A stretch of 64,000 nucleotides of DNA, from positions 300,219-364,218 of the forward strand of contig JAVBXY010000038.1 of the NCBI GenBank assembly GCA_030824275.1. The letters are read 5' to 3'. The DNA is from Rhodocyclaceae bacterium (lineage in GTDB: Bacteria > Pseudomonadota > Gammaproteobacteria > Burkholderiales > Rhodocyclaceae). Positions 35,985 to 47,662 of the stretch are shown here, in pieces. The position numbers and the translations under genes were made by a program. A model generated the notes under the pieces. It was given only the letters and a program-made list of their open reading frames with translations, did no database searches and was not told the DNA's origin. Position 1 is the stretch's first letter; every line of letters starts with the position of its first letter.

Positions 35985-36998
35985 ATGACTACTGAATGGA
36001 ACTCCTTTCTTGCCGGCCAGGGCCTCGTTGATGAAGGCGCCAGCTTTGGTGATCTTGCCGCTGAATTGACTGCTGCCGCAGCGCTGAGCAAATCCGGTGG
36101 TGGCGTGGTTTCACCCCTGGTCGACCTCGGCCTGATCCGCGCCAGCGGTCCCGATGCGGCCAGTTTTCTGCACAACCTGGTGACCAATGACATCAACGGC
36201 ATCGGCCCGGCCAATGCCCGCTTTGCCGGCTTCTGCACACCCAAGGGACGCCTGCTGGCGCTGTTCCTGGTCTGGCGCGATGGCGAAGACCTTTTGCTGA
36301 TGCTGCCGCGCGACATCCTGCCGACGATGCTGAAGAAGCTCTCGATGTACGTTTTGCGTTCCAAGGTCAAACTCACCGACGCCAGCGCTGAACGCGCCCT
36401 GATCGGCGTCTCGCCAGCGCCGACTTTTGCCGCCGCCCTGCCCCGTTTCGGCGTCACCGCCGTGGACGGCGGGCAGGCGATCCGCCTTGACGACGGGCGC
36501 GTGCTGCTGGCGCTGAGCCCGGAAGCAGCCATCAAACAATGGACAGTGTTGGCGGCGAATGCCAAGCCGGTTGGCCTTGCCGCTTGGCAATGGCTGGAAA
36601 TCGCCGCCGGCCAGCCGCGCATCGTGGCCGCCACGCAGGAAGCCTTCGTGCCGCAGATGCTGAACATGGAACTGCCCGCCGTGGCCGGCGTCAGTTTCAG
36701 CAAGGGCTGCTATCCGGGCCAGGAAATCGTCGCCCGCACCCAATACCTGGGCAAGGTCAAGCGCCGCACCTATCGGGCGAAGCTGGCTAGCGCCGTGGCG
36801 CCGGGCACTCACGTGTTCGCGCCGGAAACCGCCGATCAGCATTGCGGCGCACTGGTCAGCGTGGCGCCCTCGCCGACCGGCGGTTATGAAGCGCTGGTTT
36901 GTGTACAGAGCGGTGCAGTGGAAGCCGGTGAAGTGCATGTCGGCACGTTGACCGGTGATCGCCTGGAATTCCTCCCCCTGCCCTACGACATCGCCTGA
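35985..36998 (+). CDS. ygfZ: YgfZ/GcvT family iron-sulfur maintenance protein
   Basis: A 337-residue folate-binding protein of the YgfZ type. The signature K-G-C-Y-x-G-Q-E is present in FSKGCYPGQEIVARTQYLG (about residues 241-259), along with LVDLGLIRASGPDAASFLHNLVTND at the start. YgfZ helps repair or assemble certain Fe-S enzymes. A perfect copy of the dispersed motif (36413-36428) encodes SPAPTFA in the middle of the chain. The stop overlaps the start of the next gene by one base. Confidence 0.92.
   Translation: MTTEWNSFLAGQGLVDEGASFGDLAAELTAAAALSKSGGGVVSPLVDLGLIRASGPDAASFLHNLVTNDINGIGPANARFAGFCTPKGRLLALFLVWRDGEDLLLMLPRDILPTMLKKLSMYVLRSKVKLTDASAERALIGVSPAPTFAAALPRFGVTAVDGGQAIRLDDGRVLLALSPEAAIKQWTVLAANAKPVGLAAWQWLEIAAGQPRIVAATQEAFVPQMLNMELPAVAGVSFSKGCYPGQEIVARTQYLGKVKRRTYRAKLASAVAPGTHVFAPETADQHCGALVSVAPSPTGGYEALVCVQSGAVEAGEVHVGTLTGDRLEFLPLPYDIA
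36413..36428 (+). repeat. Dispersed 16-bp motif, exact copy (inside ygfZ)
   Basis: GCCAGCGCCGACTTTT preceded by GGCGTCTC. Encodes SPAPTF. Confidence 0.9.
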
Positions 36999-37792
36999 TG
37001 TGCCTGATCCTCGTCGGCTGGCGCGTCCATCCGGACTACCCGCTGGTGGTCGCCGCCAACCGCGATGAGTTTTTTGCCCGCCCGACGGCGGCGGCGGATT
37101 TCTGGCCGGATGCGCCGGCGGTGCTGGCCGGGCGTGACCTGGAAGCGGGCGGCACCTGGATGGGCGTCACCCGCCAGGCGCGCTTTGCGGCACTGACGAA
37201 TTTCCGCGATCCAGCGCAGAACCGTGCCGGTGCACCATCGCGGGGCCAACTGGTGGCCGACTTCCTCACGGGCGATGAACTCCCTGCGACCTATCTCGAC
37301 CGCATCGCGCCACTGGCCAACGAATGCAACGGATTCAACCTGCTGGTGAGCGACGGCGACAGCCTGTGGTGGTCGTCCAACGTCGGCGACGAACGGCGTG
37401 AGTTGGCGCCGGGCATCTACGGCGTCTCCAACCATCTGCTCGATACGCCCTGGCCAAAAGTCGGCGCTGGCAAGACGGCGCTGGCAAAGACGCTGGAGCA
37501 GTTGCCGGACACCTCGGCCCTGTTCGCCATGTTGCGCGACGACGGCATCCACCCCGACGAGCACTTGCCGCAAACCGGCGTCAGTCTTGAATGGGAGCGG
37601 CTGTTGTCTTCCGCTTTCGTGCGCTCAAAAGACTATGGCACGCGCGGCTCGACGGTGCTCACTGTCGCCCGGGATGGCTGGATAGGCTTCGACGAACAAA
37701 CCTGGCTGGCTGGCGCAGCGCCGGGCCAGCGGGTGTCGCATCGATTCAGGAAAGACGCACCATCATCCGGTGGGGAATCCCGGCTTCCATGA
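36998..37792 (+). CDS. NRDE (TANGO2-like) family protein
   Basis: A 264-residue protein starting MCLILVGW, with Cys2 as the potential N-terminal nucleophile, and the family name motif AANRDEFFARPT. GGTWMGVTRQARFAALTNFRDP and YGVSNHLLDTPWPKV also match. The biochemical function in bacteria is unknown; a role in metabolism or haem handling has been discussed for TANGO2. Dispersed motif copy at 37456-37471 encodes KVGAGKTAL. The last 47 bases overlap the convergent GNAT/YkuD gene. Confidence 0.87.
   Translation: MCLILVGWRVHPDYPLVVAANRDEFFARPTAAADFWPDAPAVLAGRDLEAGGTWMGVTRQARFAALTNFRDPAQNRAGAPSRGQLVADFLTGDELPATYLDRIAPLANECNGFNLLVSDGDSLWWSSNVGDERRELAPGIYGVSNHLLDTPWPKVGAGKTALAKTLEQLPDTSALFAMLRDDGIHPDEHLPQTGVSLEWERLLSSAFVRSKDYGTRGSTVLTVARDGWIGFDEQTWLAGAAPGQRVSHRFRKDAPSSGGESRLP
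37456..37471 (-). repeat. Dispersed 16-bp motif, exact copy (inside NRDE gene)
   Basis: Exact copy in reverse orientation, extended by GCCGTCTT. The + strand encodes KVGAGKT. Confidence 0.9.
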
Positions 37793-38647
37793 ATTCCGGG
37801 CCTTCCTCGACGAAACCGACGCTGCGATAGAAGCCGCAGGCATGCGTCTGCGCATGCAGGACCAATCGATCCATTCCGGCCTGCGACGCCGCTTCCAACA
37901 AGCGATCCAGTAACGCGCGGCCAACGCCCTGCCCGCGCCAGTCAGCCAATACCGCCATGCGGCCGATATGACCGTCGGGCAACAGACGACCGGTGCCGAT
38001 CGCTTTTCCTTCCGAACCGATGGCAACGACATGACGGCTCACGGCGTCGTATTCGTCCCACTCCATCTCCTTCGGCACGTGCTGCTCGTCCACGAAAACC
38101 CGTTCACGCACCGGGCCGGCGAGTGCGCCCAGTTCGGTCCAGGTCCCCTCCTCCACACCGAATTCGACGATGTCTACCGGTGTATAGGCCGGCACCTGAT
38201 CGAACAACTCGATGATGTCGGCGTTGCGCATGCGCACGCAGCCGTGGGAGCCCGGCACGCCCAGCTCGACGCTGTCCGGCGTGCCATGCAAATAGATGTA
38301 GCGGCGCATGGTGTCCACCTCGCCGAGGCGGTTGCGTCCCGGCTCGCGGCCAGACAGCCAGAGGATGCGCGTCAATATCCAGTCCCGGTTCGGGTGCTGC
38401 ACAGCGAGTTCCGGTGTCCAGATTTCCCCGGTCGGTCGACGGCCGCGAAGCACCGCATTCGCCGTCTCGCCAGCGCCGACTTTTGCACGGATCAGATGGC
38501 GGCCACGGGGCGTCTGGAAACTGCCGGACTGCTCGCCGGCGCCCTTGGCGCCCGTGGACACCAGATAGCGATGCAACAGGCGGCCCCGCCTGTCATGCAA
38601 TTCCAGCGTCTGCCGAGGCAGGCTGATGCGAATGCGCAAGCCGTCCA

Positions 38648-38648
<1 letters not shown>
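37746..38648 (-). CDS. Fusion of L,D-transpeptidase (YkuD) and GNAT acetyltransferase
   Basis: A 300-residue single chain. The N-terminal half is a YkuD domain: LRIRISLPRQTLELHDRRGR, YIYLHGTPDSVELGVPGSHGCVRMRNADI with the catalytic His and Cys. From about residue 160 a GNAT domain follows: VRERVFVDEQHVPKEMEWDEYD, then GRMAVLADWRGQGVGRALLDRLLEAA (acetyl-CoA loop) and ACGFYRSVGFVEEGPEFMEAGIPHRMM. There is no signal peptide, which is odd for a YkuD enzyme acting on peptidoglycan. It overlaps tadA by one base. Motif copy 38469-38484 encodes [10 protein letters not shown]. Confidence 0.88.
38469..38484 (+). repeat. Dispersed 16-bp motif, exact copy (inside YkuD-GNAT gene)
   Basis: GCCAGCGCCGACTTTT with the full upstream extension GCCGTCTC. 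Coding strand encodes KVGAGET. Confidence 0.92.
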
Positions 38649-39896
<1,248 letters not shown>

Positions 39897-39903
39897 CAAA
39901 TAC

Positions 39904-40710
39904 CTACTGGCTGGTCCAGCCGCCGTCCACCGGGATCGCGGCGCCCGTGATGTTGTGGGCGATGGGACTGCACAACCACACCGCCAGTTCGCCGATTTCC
40001 TGCGGTAGCGACATGCGCTGGCTGGGCTGCTTTTCCTTCAGCAGTTCACGCACGCCGGCATCGCGATCGCCACCGATGGCAGCGGCACGAGCCATGATCT
40101 GGGGTTCGATCAGCGCGGTTTCCGTCCAGCCCGGACAGATGCAATTGACCGTCACCCCACCCTTGTCGCGAGTGCCCATCGCCGCGTATTCAAGGGCAGC
40201 GACACGGCTCATGCCGACCAGGCCGAACTTGGCGGCGACATACGGTGCCTTCTGCGCCGAGGCGACGAGACCGTGCACCGAAGCAATATTCACCACACGG
40301 CCATAGCCCCGCTCGCCCATGCCCGGCAGTGCTGCCTGCATGGTGTGGAAGGCGGAAGACAGATTGATGGCGATGATGGCGTCCCACTTGGCCACCGGCA
40401 TGTCGGCGATGGACGCGGTGTGCTGGATGCCGGCGTTGTTCACCAGGATGTCCAGCGGGCCGGCGGCGAGCACGGTTTTCATCAAGGCCTGAATTTGCGA
40501 TGCGTCACTCAGGTCATGGGTGTAGGCCACGGCGGAGGCGGCACCGGCGGCTTTCATCGCGGCGCAGGCTTCGGCCTGCTGGGCGGCGTCGCCCAGGCCA
40601 TGCAGGATGATGTCACAGCCTTGCTTGGCCAGCGCCTCAGCGATGCCGAAGCCGATGCCCTGAAGCGATCCGGTAACGAGGGCGCGACGGCCCTTCAGCG
40701 ATGTCGTCAT
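39904..40710 (-). CDS. bdhA: 3-hydroxybutyrate dehydrogenase
   Basis: A 268-residue short-chain dehydrogenase. Cofactor motif TGSLQGIGFGIA, NNAGIQHTASI, catalytic Ser in VNIASVHGL, Tyr and Lys in APYVAAKFG. QHTASIADMP and NCICPGWTETALI fit D-3-hydroxybutyrate dehydrogenases that interconvert 3-hydroxybutyrate and acetoacetate in polyhydroxybutyrate use. ATG 40710; eight bases separate it from the guaA stop. Close in-frame alternatives in the SDR family cannot be fully excluded. Confidence 0.87.
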   Translation of the reverse strand: MTTSLKGRRALVTGSLQGIGFGIAEALAKQGCDIILHGLGDAAQQAEACAAMKAAGAASAVAYTHDLSDASQIQALMKTVLAAGPLDILVNNAGIQHTASIADMPVAKWDAIIAINLSSAFHTMQAALPGMGERGYGRVVNIASVHGLVASAQKAPYVAAKFGLVGMSRVAALEYAAMGTRDKGGVTVNCICPGWTETALIEPQIMARAAAIGGDRDAGVRELLKEKQPSQRMSLPQEIGELAVWLCSPIAHNITGAAIPVDGGWTSQ

Positions 40711-40718
40711 GGTTCTGC

Positions 40719-42284
40719 TCACTCCCACTCGATGGTTGCCGGCGGCTTGCCGGAGATGTCATAGACCACGCGGTTGATGCCGCGCACTTCGTTGATGATG
40801 CGGTTGCTGACCTTGCCCAGCAATGAATGGGGCAGTTCGGCCCAGTGGGCGGTCATGAAGTCGGAGGTTTCCACGGCGCGCAGGGCCACCACGTACTCGT
40901 AGGTGCGGCCGTCGCCCATGACGCCCACGCTCTTGACCGGCAGGAAGACGGCGAAGGCCTGGCTGGTCTTGTCGTACCAGTCCGCCGCACGCAGTTCGTC
41001 GATGAAAATGGCATCGGCGCGGCGCAGCAGTTCGGCGAACTCGTGCTTGACCTCGCCGAGGATGCGCACGCCCAGGCCGGGACCGGGGAAGGGATGGCGA
41101 TAGACCATCTCGTGGGGCAGGCCGAGGGCCACGCCGAGTTCGCGCACCTCGTCCTTGAACAGTTCGCGCAGGGGCTCGAGCAGCTTGAGATTCAGGGTGT
41201 CGGGCAGGCCACCGACGTTGTGGTGGCTCTTGATAGTGTGGGCCTTCTTGGTCTTGGCGCCGGCGGATTCGATCACGTCCGGGTAGATGGTGCCCTGGGC
41301 TAGCCATTTGGCATTGGGCAGCTTGGCGGCTTCGGCCTGGAAGACCTCGACGAACTCACGGCCGATGATCTTGCGCTTCTGTTCCGGGTCGGTGACGCCC
41401 TTCAAGTGGCCCATGAACTGGTCCGTGGCGTCCACGTGGATGACCTTGACGCCGAGGTTGCGGGCGAAGGTCTCCATCACCTGCTTGGCTTCGTTCAGGC
41501 GCAGCAGGCCGTTGTCCACGAAGACGCAGGTGAGCTGGTCGCCGATGGCTTTGTGCAGCAGCGCGGCCACGACGGACGAATCGACGCCGCCGGAAAGGCC
41601 GAGGATCACCTCCTCCTTGCCCACCTGCTGGCGGACCTTGGCGATGGCCTCGTCCACGTAGTTCGGCATGGTCCAGTCGCGCTGGCAGCCGCAGATGTCA
41701 TTGACGAAGCGGGCGAAGATTTCGCGCCCCTTGAGGGTGTGGGTGACTTCGGGATGGAACTGGACGGCGTAGAAGCCCCGCTCCTCGTCGGCCATGGCGG
41801 CGATGGGCGTGGATTCGTTGCCGCCGATGAGCTTGAAGCCCGGCGGCAGCTCGGTGACCTTGTCGCCGTGGCTCATCCAGACGTCGAGCAGGCCGTGGCC
41901 CTCGGCGTTGCGGCGATCCTCGATGTCGCGGAACAGCTTGGAATGGCCACGGGCGCGCATCTCGGCATAGCCGAATTCGCGCTTGTTGCTGCTCTCGACC
42001 TTGCCGCCCAGTTGGGACGCCATGGTCTGCATGCCGTAGCAGATGCCCAGCACGGGCACGCCGAGCTTGAAGACGATGTCCGGTGCCTTCCAGTCTGCCG
42101 CCTCATAGACCGAGTTCGGTCCGCCGGAAAGGATGATGCCCTGCGGCTGGAATTCGCGGATGAAGTCTTCGGAAACGTCGTAGGAATGCAGCTCGCAATA
42201 GACCTGTTGCTCACGCACGCGGCGGGCGATGAGCTGGGCGACCTGGGAGCCGAAGTCGAGGATGAGGATTTTCTGGTGAGCCAT
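40719..42284 (-). CDS. guaA: GMP synthase (glutamine-hydrolysing)
   Basis: A 521-residue enzyme converting XMP to GMP with glutamine and ATP. Class I amidotransferase part: [17 protein letters not shown], nucleophile Cys in [22 protein letters not shown]-pyrophosphatase part: [18 protein letters not shown]; dimer part: [16 protein letters not shown] and terminal [15 protein letters not shown] lies before the ATG, directly behind the T run of an intrinsic terminator. Pathway partner guaB lies upstream. Confidence 0.97.
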   Translation of the reverse strand: MAHQKILILDFGSQVAQLIARRVREQQVYCELHSYDVSEDFIREFQPQGIILSGGPNSVYEAADWKAPDIVFKLGVPVLGICYGMQTMASQLGGKVESSNKREFGYAEMRARGHSKLFRDIEDRRNAEGHGLLDVWMSHGDKVTELPPGFKLIGGNESTPIAAMADEERGFYAVQFHPEVTHTLKGREIFARFVNDICGCQRDWTMPNYVDEAIAKVRQQVGKEEVILGLSGGVDSSVVAALLHKAIGDQLTCVFVDNGLLRLNEAKQVMETFARNLGVKVIHVDATDQFMGHLKGVTDPEQKRKIIGREFVEVFQAEAAKLPNAKWLAQGTIYPDVIESAGAKTKKAHTIKSHHNVGGLPDTLNLKLLEPLRELFKDEVRELGVALGLPHEMVYRHPFPGPGLGVRILGEVKHEFAELLRRADAIFIDELRAADWYDKTSQAFAVFLPVKSVGVMGDGRTYEYVVALRAVETSDFMTAHWAELPHSLLGKVSNRIINEVRGINRVVYDISGKPPATIEWE

Positions 42285-42294
42285 GGAGCTTCCT

Positions 42295-42325
42295 AAAAAA
42301 CGAAAGGCGGCCGGGGCCGCCTTTC
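42295..42325 (-). terminator. Intrinsic terminator between guaB and guaA
   Basis: On the minus strand a 10-bp stem, GAAAGGCGGC with GCCGCCTTTC around a four-base loop, is followed by G and TTTTTT. It lies 15 bases after the guaB stop and ends 10 bases before the guaA ATG, so guaA relies on read-through or a promoter hidden within guaB. Confidence 0.8.
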
Positions 42326-42340
42326 TCGCGTTGGAGCGAA

Positions 42341-43852
<1,512 letters not shown>

Positions 43853-43875
43853 TTATTTGTGTCCGCTGCCGTCTC

Positions 43876-43891
43876 GCCAGAGCCGACTTTT
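43876..43891 (+). repeat. Dispersed motif, one mismatch (guaB-rnfH gap)
   Basis: GCCAGAGCCGACTTTT with GCCGTCTC before it. Largely intergenic; touches the rnfH stop codon. Confidence 0.85.
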
Positions 43892-44210
43892 ACTCCTCGC
43901 CGGCCTCGCCACCACCCTTTTTCATGACCTTGCCCTCGGCGGCGCGCTGCTTGCGCACTTCCTTGGGGTCGGCGATCAGGGGCCGGTAGATTTCCACCCG
44001 GTCGCGGTCGCGCAGCACGGCATCGGGTTTGGCCAGTTTGGCGAAGATGCCGAGCTTGTTCTTGGTCAGGTCGATTTCGGGATATTTCGCCAGCAGGCCG
44101 GAGGCATCGATGGCCTGTTGCACAGTGCTGCCCTCGGGTAGCGTAAGGCTGGCCCGCTCCTGCCGCTGCGGCAGCGGGTAGATGACTTCGACGGAGATGG
44201 AATCAGCCAT
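43890..44210 (-). CDS. rnfH: RnfH family ubiquitin-like protein (RatB/PasI)
   Basis: A 106-residue beta-grasp protein: ISVEVIYPLPQRQERASLTLPEGSTVQQAIDASGL, NKLGIFAKLAKPDAVLRDRDRVEIYRPLIADPKEVRKQRA. Family known as the neighbour of RatA; function as antitoxin is disputed. Its start overlaps the ratA stop by eight bases. A one-mismatch copy of the dispersed motif touches its stop codon (43876-43891). The C-terminus is Gly/Glu-rich. Confidence 0.88.
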   Translation of the reverse strand: MADSISVEVIYPLPQRQERASLTLPEGSTVQQAIDASGLLAKYPEIDLTKNKLGIFAKLAKPDAVLRDRDRVEIYRPLIADPKEVRKQRAAEGKVMKKGGGEAGEE

Positions 44211-44634
44211 AGACTTTCTGCGCCCGTTTGACGAAGGATTCGACGAAGGTGTCGGCGATATGGTTGAAGACCGGGCCTAGCACCTTTTCCAGCAGCTTGT
44301 TCGAGAACTCGTAGTGCAGGCGGAATTCTATCTTGCAGGCGGTTTCGCCAAGGGGCTTGAAGCGCCACAAACCGTCCATATGGGTGAAGGGGCCGTCGGT
44401 CAGGCGGATTTCCATCAGCAGCGGCGCCTGCTTGGTGTTTTCGGTGGAAAACTGGGACTTGATGCCGTGGTAGCGAATATGCAGCGTCGCCGCTGTCTTG
44501 CTATCGGTGCGCGCGTGCAGTTCGGTACCACCACACCAAGGCAGGAAAGCGGGGTAGTCCTCGACCTTATCCACCAGGTCGAACATCTGCGCGGGAGTGC
44601 GCTCGATCAATACGGATTTTTCGACCAGGGCCAT
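44203..44634 (-). CDS. ratA: RatA/PasT, START-like (COQ10) family protein
   Basis: A 143-residue protein: MALVEKSVLIERTPAQMFDLVDKVEDYPAFLPWCGGTEL is the family signature, ending VFNHIADTFVESFVKRAQKVYG. Related to ubiquinone-binding COQ10 proteins; in E. coli also described as a 50S-binding toxin. ATG 44634 set by homology; upstream frame to 44676 is not needed. Divergent from smpB, the classic ratAB-smpB arrangement. Confidence 0.92.
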   Translation of the reverse strand: MALVEKSVLIERTPAQMFDLVDKVEDYPAFLPWCGGTELHARTDSKTAATLHIRYHGIKSQFSTENTKQAPLLMEIRLTDGPFTHMDGLWRFKPLGETACKIEFRLHYEFSNKLLEKVLGPVFNHIADTFVESFVKRAQKVYG

Positions 44635-44690
44635 GATGCGTGCTGAAGTAGAATGCGCCATTTTAGCGCGCCGCACCCACGCATCACCTC

Positions 44691-45140
44691 ATGAGCATCA
44701 CCGACAACAAAAAGGCATTCCACGATTACTTCATCGAAGAGCGCTACGAGGCAGGATTGGCCCTCGAAGGCTGGGAAGTGAAGGCGATCCGCGCCGGCCG
44801 CGCACAGATCAAGGAAGGCTACGTGGTGCTCAAGGGCGAGGAAATATTCCTCATCGGCGCCCACATTTCGCCGCTGATCTCGGCGTCGTCCCACGTCAAA
44901 CCCGATCCGGTTCGCACGCGCAAGCTGCTGCTGCACGCGGCAGAGATTCGCAAGCTGATCGGCAAGGTCGAGCGCGCCGGCTACACGCTGGTGCCCCTCG
45001 ATCTGCATTTCACCAAGGGTCGGATCAAGCTGGAGATCGGCCTGGCCAAGGGCAAGAAATTGCACGACAAACGCGATGCCGAAAAGGACAAGGACTGGGC
45101 GCGGGAAAAGACCCGTCTGATGCGCGACAAGCGCGCCTGA
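44691..45140 (+). CDS. smpB: SsrA-binding protein SmpB
   Basis: A 149-residue trans-translation factor that carries tmRNA to stalled ribosomes. [33 protein letters not shown], then [39 protein letters not shown] and the basic tail [14 protein letters not shown] are all family features. tmRNA itself is not in the window. Followed 11 bases later by an MFS gene. Confidence 0.97.
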   Translation: MSITDNKKAFHDYFIEERYEAGLALEGWEVKAIRAGRAQIKEGYVVLKGEEIFLIGAHISPLISASSHVKPDPVRTRKLLLHAAEIRKLIGKVERAGYTLVPLDLHFTKGRIKLEIGLAKGKKLHDKRDAEKDKDWAREKTRLMRDKRA

Positions 45141-45151
45141 GGCTGTACTGC

Positions 45152-46357
45152 ATGTCGCCGACCACCCTGCTCCTGTTGATCACGGGCTGCCTGATGTTGC
45201 AGCCGCTATCCACCGATCTCTACCTGCCTTCCCTGCCCCATCTGGCCACTGATTTCGCGGTCAGCCCGGCGGCGGTGCAGCAGACCCTCTCGATGTTCGT
45301 CATTGGCTTCGGCAGCGCCCAGCTGATTAGCGGGCCATTGTCCGACCGTTACGGCCGGCGGCCGGTGCTGATGGGCGGTCTGTCCATATTTCTGCTCGCC
45401 AGCATCGCCTGCGCGCTGGCGCCGACGCTGGACTGGCTGGTGTTTGGCCGCTTCGTGCAATCGGTGGGCTGCTGCACCGCCGTGGTGGTAGCTCGCGCCA
45501 TCATCCGCGATGCCTACAGTCCGTCCGAAGGTGCCCGGGTGCTGGCCAAGGCCAGTTCATTGCTGGCGGCGGCACCCTTGCTTGGGCCGATTCTTGGCGG
45601 CTATCTGCAAGTGGCCTTCGGCTGGCGCGCTGCCTTCGCCGCGATATCGCTGATCGGTCTGATCGTCTGGATCGCCGCCATGCGCAGTCTGCGCGAAACC
45701 AATCAGGCGCCCAACATGAACGCCATGAAACTCAGCGGCCTGCTGCACAGCTACCGCGAGGTCATGACCACGCCGGCCTTCTGGGCCTACGCCCTGCCCG
45801 GCGCAATTTCCTATGCGGCGATCTTCAGCTTCATTTCCGGCAGTTCCTTTGTGCTGATTCGCGTCCTCGGCGTGTCGACCCAGACCTACGGCCTGCTCTA
45901 CGCCATCGGCGTCGGTGGCTACCTGTCCGGCACCCTGATCGGCCGCCGCCTGCTCGGCAAGATCGGTATCGACCACACCCTGGCGCGGGGCACGGCACTG
46001 GGGCTGGCGGGCGGTATCGGGTTTCTTGCGCTGGTATTGGCCGGGGTTCAACACTGGGCGTTGGTGGTAATGGCGCAATTTGCAGTGATGGCCGCCCATG
46101 GCATCAACTTCCCCTGCACCCAGTCCGGTTCGGTGGCGCCCTTTCCACGTCAGGCGGGTGCGGCGGCGGGACTTTTCGGCTTCATCACCATGGCGGTTGC
46201 GCTGTTGGCGGGTCTTTGGGTGGGCGCCAGTCACGATGGCACGCTGTTGCCGCTGGCGGTGATCGCGGCGACGATTACATCCGTCGTCTTTGTGGTGACG
46301 CGCCTGCTGGCCCGCTACGGGCACTCGGCTCAAATGACCAAAGCGGCCAAAGCCTGA
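45152..46357 (+). CDS. Bcr/CflA family drug-resistance MFS exporter
   Basis: A 401-residue protein with 12 membrane segments. LQPLSTDLYLPSLPHLATDF, SAQLISGPLSDRYGRRPVLMGGL (motif A) and GCCTAVVVARAIIRDAYSP are typical of the Bcr/CflA subfamily of proton-coupled drug exporters. ATG 45152 follows smpB by 11 bases; a longer frame runs back into smpB. Substrate unknown. Confidence 0.9.
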   Translation: MSPTTLLLLITGCLMLQPLSTDLYLPSLPHLATDFAVSPAAVQQTLSMFVIGFGSAQLISGPLSDRYGRRPVLMGGLSIFLLASIACALAPTLDWLVFGRFVQSVGCCTAVVVARAIIRDAYSPSEGARVLAKASSLLAAAPLLGPILGGYLQVAFGWRAAFAAISLIGLIVWIAAMRSLRETNQAPNMNAMKLSGLLHSYREVMTTPAFWAYALPGAISYAAIFSFISGSSFVLIRVLGVSTQTYGLLYAIGVGGYLSGTLIGRRLLGKIGIDHTLARGTALGLAGGIGFLALVLAGVQHWALVVMAQFAVMAAHGINFPCTQSGSVAPFPRQAGAAAGLFGFITMAVALLAGLWVGASHDGTLLPLAVIAATITSVVFVVTRLLARYGHSAQMTKAAKA

Positions 46358-46362
46358 GAAAA

Positions 46363-46650
46363 CTAGCGTTGCTCGTTGTCGCGGCGGAATTCGCGCCGCG
46401 ACGGACGGTCGCGGTAGAGATCGCGCCCGGCATCGTGAATGTCGCGGCGTAACTGGCGACGTTCCTCGGGGGTCAGGCGCTTGTCCTGACGCTCGTCACT
46501 ACGCTGGAAATCATTGCGATCCGGCAACTGAAACCGCTCCCCGGCCGGATGCGGGCGCGGCGGACGATGCGGGGTCTGCGCGGCGGCCGTGGTAACACTC
46601 ACCACCAGCCCGCACATTGCCAATCCCACCATCCAGCGCCTGAAATTCAC
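46363..46650 (-). CDS. Small secreted Arg-rich protein
   Basis: A 95-residue protein from a GTG at 46650 with GAGGAG upstream. Signal peptide (WMVGLAMCGLVVSVTTAAAQ) and a very charged mature chain (DERQDKRLTPEERRQLRRDIHDAGRDLYRDRPSRREFRRDNEQR) containing a LTPEERRQLRRDI motif that occurs in small periplasmic proteins of beta-proteobacteria. Function unknown. It follows a 44-residue frame, and its stop lies six bases from the convergent MFS gene. Confidence 0.65.
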   Translation of the reverse strand: MNFRRWMVGLAMCGLVVSVTTAAAQTPHRPPRPHPAGERFQLPDRNDFQRSDERQDKRLTPEERRQLRRDIHDAGRDLYRDRPSRREFRRDNEQR

Positions 46651-46666
46651 GGTTTTCTGCTCCTCT

Positions 46667-46801
46667 TCAACGAACGATATTGTAGACCTGCTCGCCCGCC
46701 ACACGGCAGGCCGCCATCAGGCCATCAACGCTGGCCTGCGAGTCGGCGCCCCAGAGAGCGACGCCGGCGACGATGATCATGGTGATGAATAGCGCTTTCA
46801 T
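46667..46801 (-). CDS. Small 44-residue secreted or membrane protein
   Basis: Not a long frame, but well supported: AAAGGAGG lies before ATG 46801, and the chain starts MKALFITMIIVAGVALWGA, a signal or membrane segment, followed by about 25 residues with one Cys (LMAACRVAGEQVYNIVR). It ends 16 bases before the GTG of the Arg-rich protein, so both probably form one transcript divergent from ompR. No family recognised. Confidence 0.6.
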   Translation of the reverse strand: MKALFITMIIVAGVALWGADSQASVDGLMAACRVAGEQVYNIVR

Positions 46802-46872
46802 GGCAGCCTCCTTTATTGGCATGATCGGATTCTGCGCAGCCGCTGTAAGCTAAGTGTTGCTAGGCAGCGGGC

Positions 46873-46889
46873 TTTGTAATCGTTTGTAA
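46873..46889. promoter_or_regulatory. Direct repeat TTTGTAA, possible OmpR-class operator
   Basis: TTTGTAA at 46873-46879 and again at 46883-46889, a 10-base period that suits tandem binding by an OmpR/PhoB regulator. It stands between the divergent small-protein genes and ompR, 45-61 bases before the ompR ATG. Confidence 0.45.
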
Positions 46890-46933
46890 AGGTCGCTGGC
46901 GGGATGGCGGCGATCCCGCTAGGATTTGCCTCC

Positions 46934-47662
46934 ATGAACGAGAACAACGCCAAAATCCTGGTCGTCGACGACGACCTTCGCCTGCGCCAGTTGCTGGAGC
47001 GCTACCTGTCCGAACAGGGCTTCACGGTCAAGGCCGTACCCGATGCGCAGGGCATGGATCGCCTGCTGGCCCGCGAGCTTTACGACCTGATCGTGCTCGA
47101 CCTGATGCTGCCCGGCGAGGATGGTCTGGCCATTTGCCGCCGCCTGCGCGGTGCGGCGAATCCGGTGGCGATCATCATGCTGACCGCCAAGGGCGACGAA
47201 GTGGATCGCATCGTCGGCCTCGAAATCGGTGCCGACGATTATCTGCCCAAGCCCTTCAACCCTCGCGAACTGGTGGCCCGCATCCATGCCGTGCTGCGCC
47301 GTCGCACCGCACCGCCGCCGCCCGGCGCACCATCCATCACCGAGGAAGTGGTCAGCTTCGGCGCCGTCACGGTGAATCTCGGCACCCGTGAACTGATGCG
47401 TGGCGACGAGACCACCCTGCTCACCACCGGCGAATTCGGCCTGCTGCGCGTGCTACTGGAACATGCCCGCCAGCCCATGAGCCGCGACAAGCTGATGGAA
47501 CTCGCCCGCGGTCGTGAATACGAAGTCTTCGACCGGGCCATCGATGTGCAGATTTCCCGCCTGCGCAAACTGGTCGAGGAAGACCCGTCCAAGCCGCGCT
47601 ACATCCAGACCGTCTGGGGCTTCGGCTATGTGTTTGTCCCCGATGGCGCAAAGCACGAATGA
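46934..47662 (+). CDS. ompR: OmpR response regulator
   Basis: A 242-residue regulator: ILVVDDDLRLRQLLERYLSEQGF, phospho-Asp in DLIVLDLMLPGEDGL, IMLTAKGDEVDRIVGLEIGADDYLPKPFNPRELVARI and a C-terminal winged helix (FDRAIDVQISRLRKLVEEDP, IQTVWGFGYVFVPDG). Closest to OmpR, controlling porins and envelope genes. ATG 46934; overlaps envZ by four bases. Confidence 0.92.
   Translation: MNENNAKILVVDDDLRLRQLLERYLSEQGFTVKAVPDAQGMDRLLARELYDLIVLDLMLPGEDGLAICRRLRGAANPVAIIMLTAKGDEVDRIVGLEIGADDYLPKPFNPRELVARIHAVLRRRTAPPPPGAPSITEEVVSFGAVTVNLGTRELMRGDETTLLTTGEFGLLRVLLEHARQPMSRDKLMELARGREYEVFDRAIDVQISRLRKLVEEDPSKPRYIQTVWGFGYVFVPDGAKHE

Noticed and set aside
36413..36428. Identity of the dispersed motif with the Neisseria uptake sequence GCCGTCTGAA
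   Set aside because: Only GCCGTCT of the upstream extension is shared; the conserved 16-base core is different, so it is not a Neisseria import.
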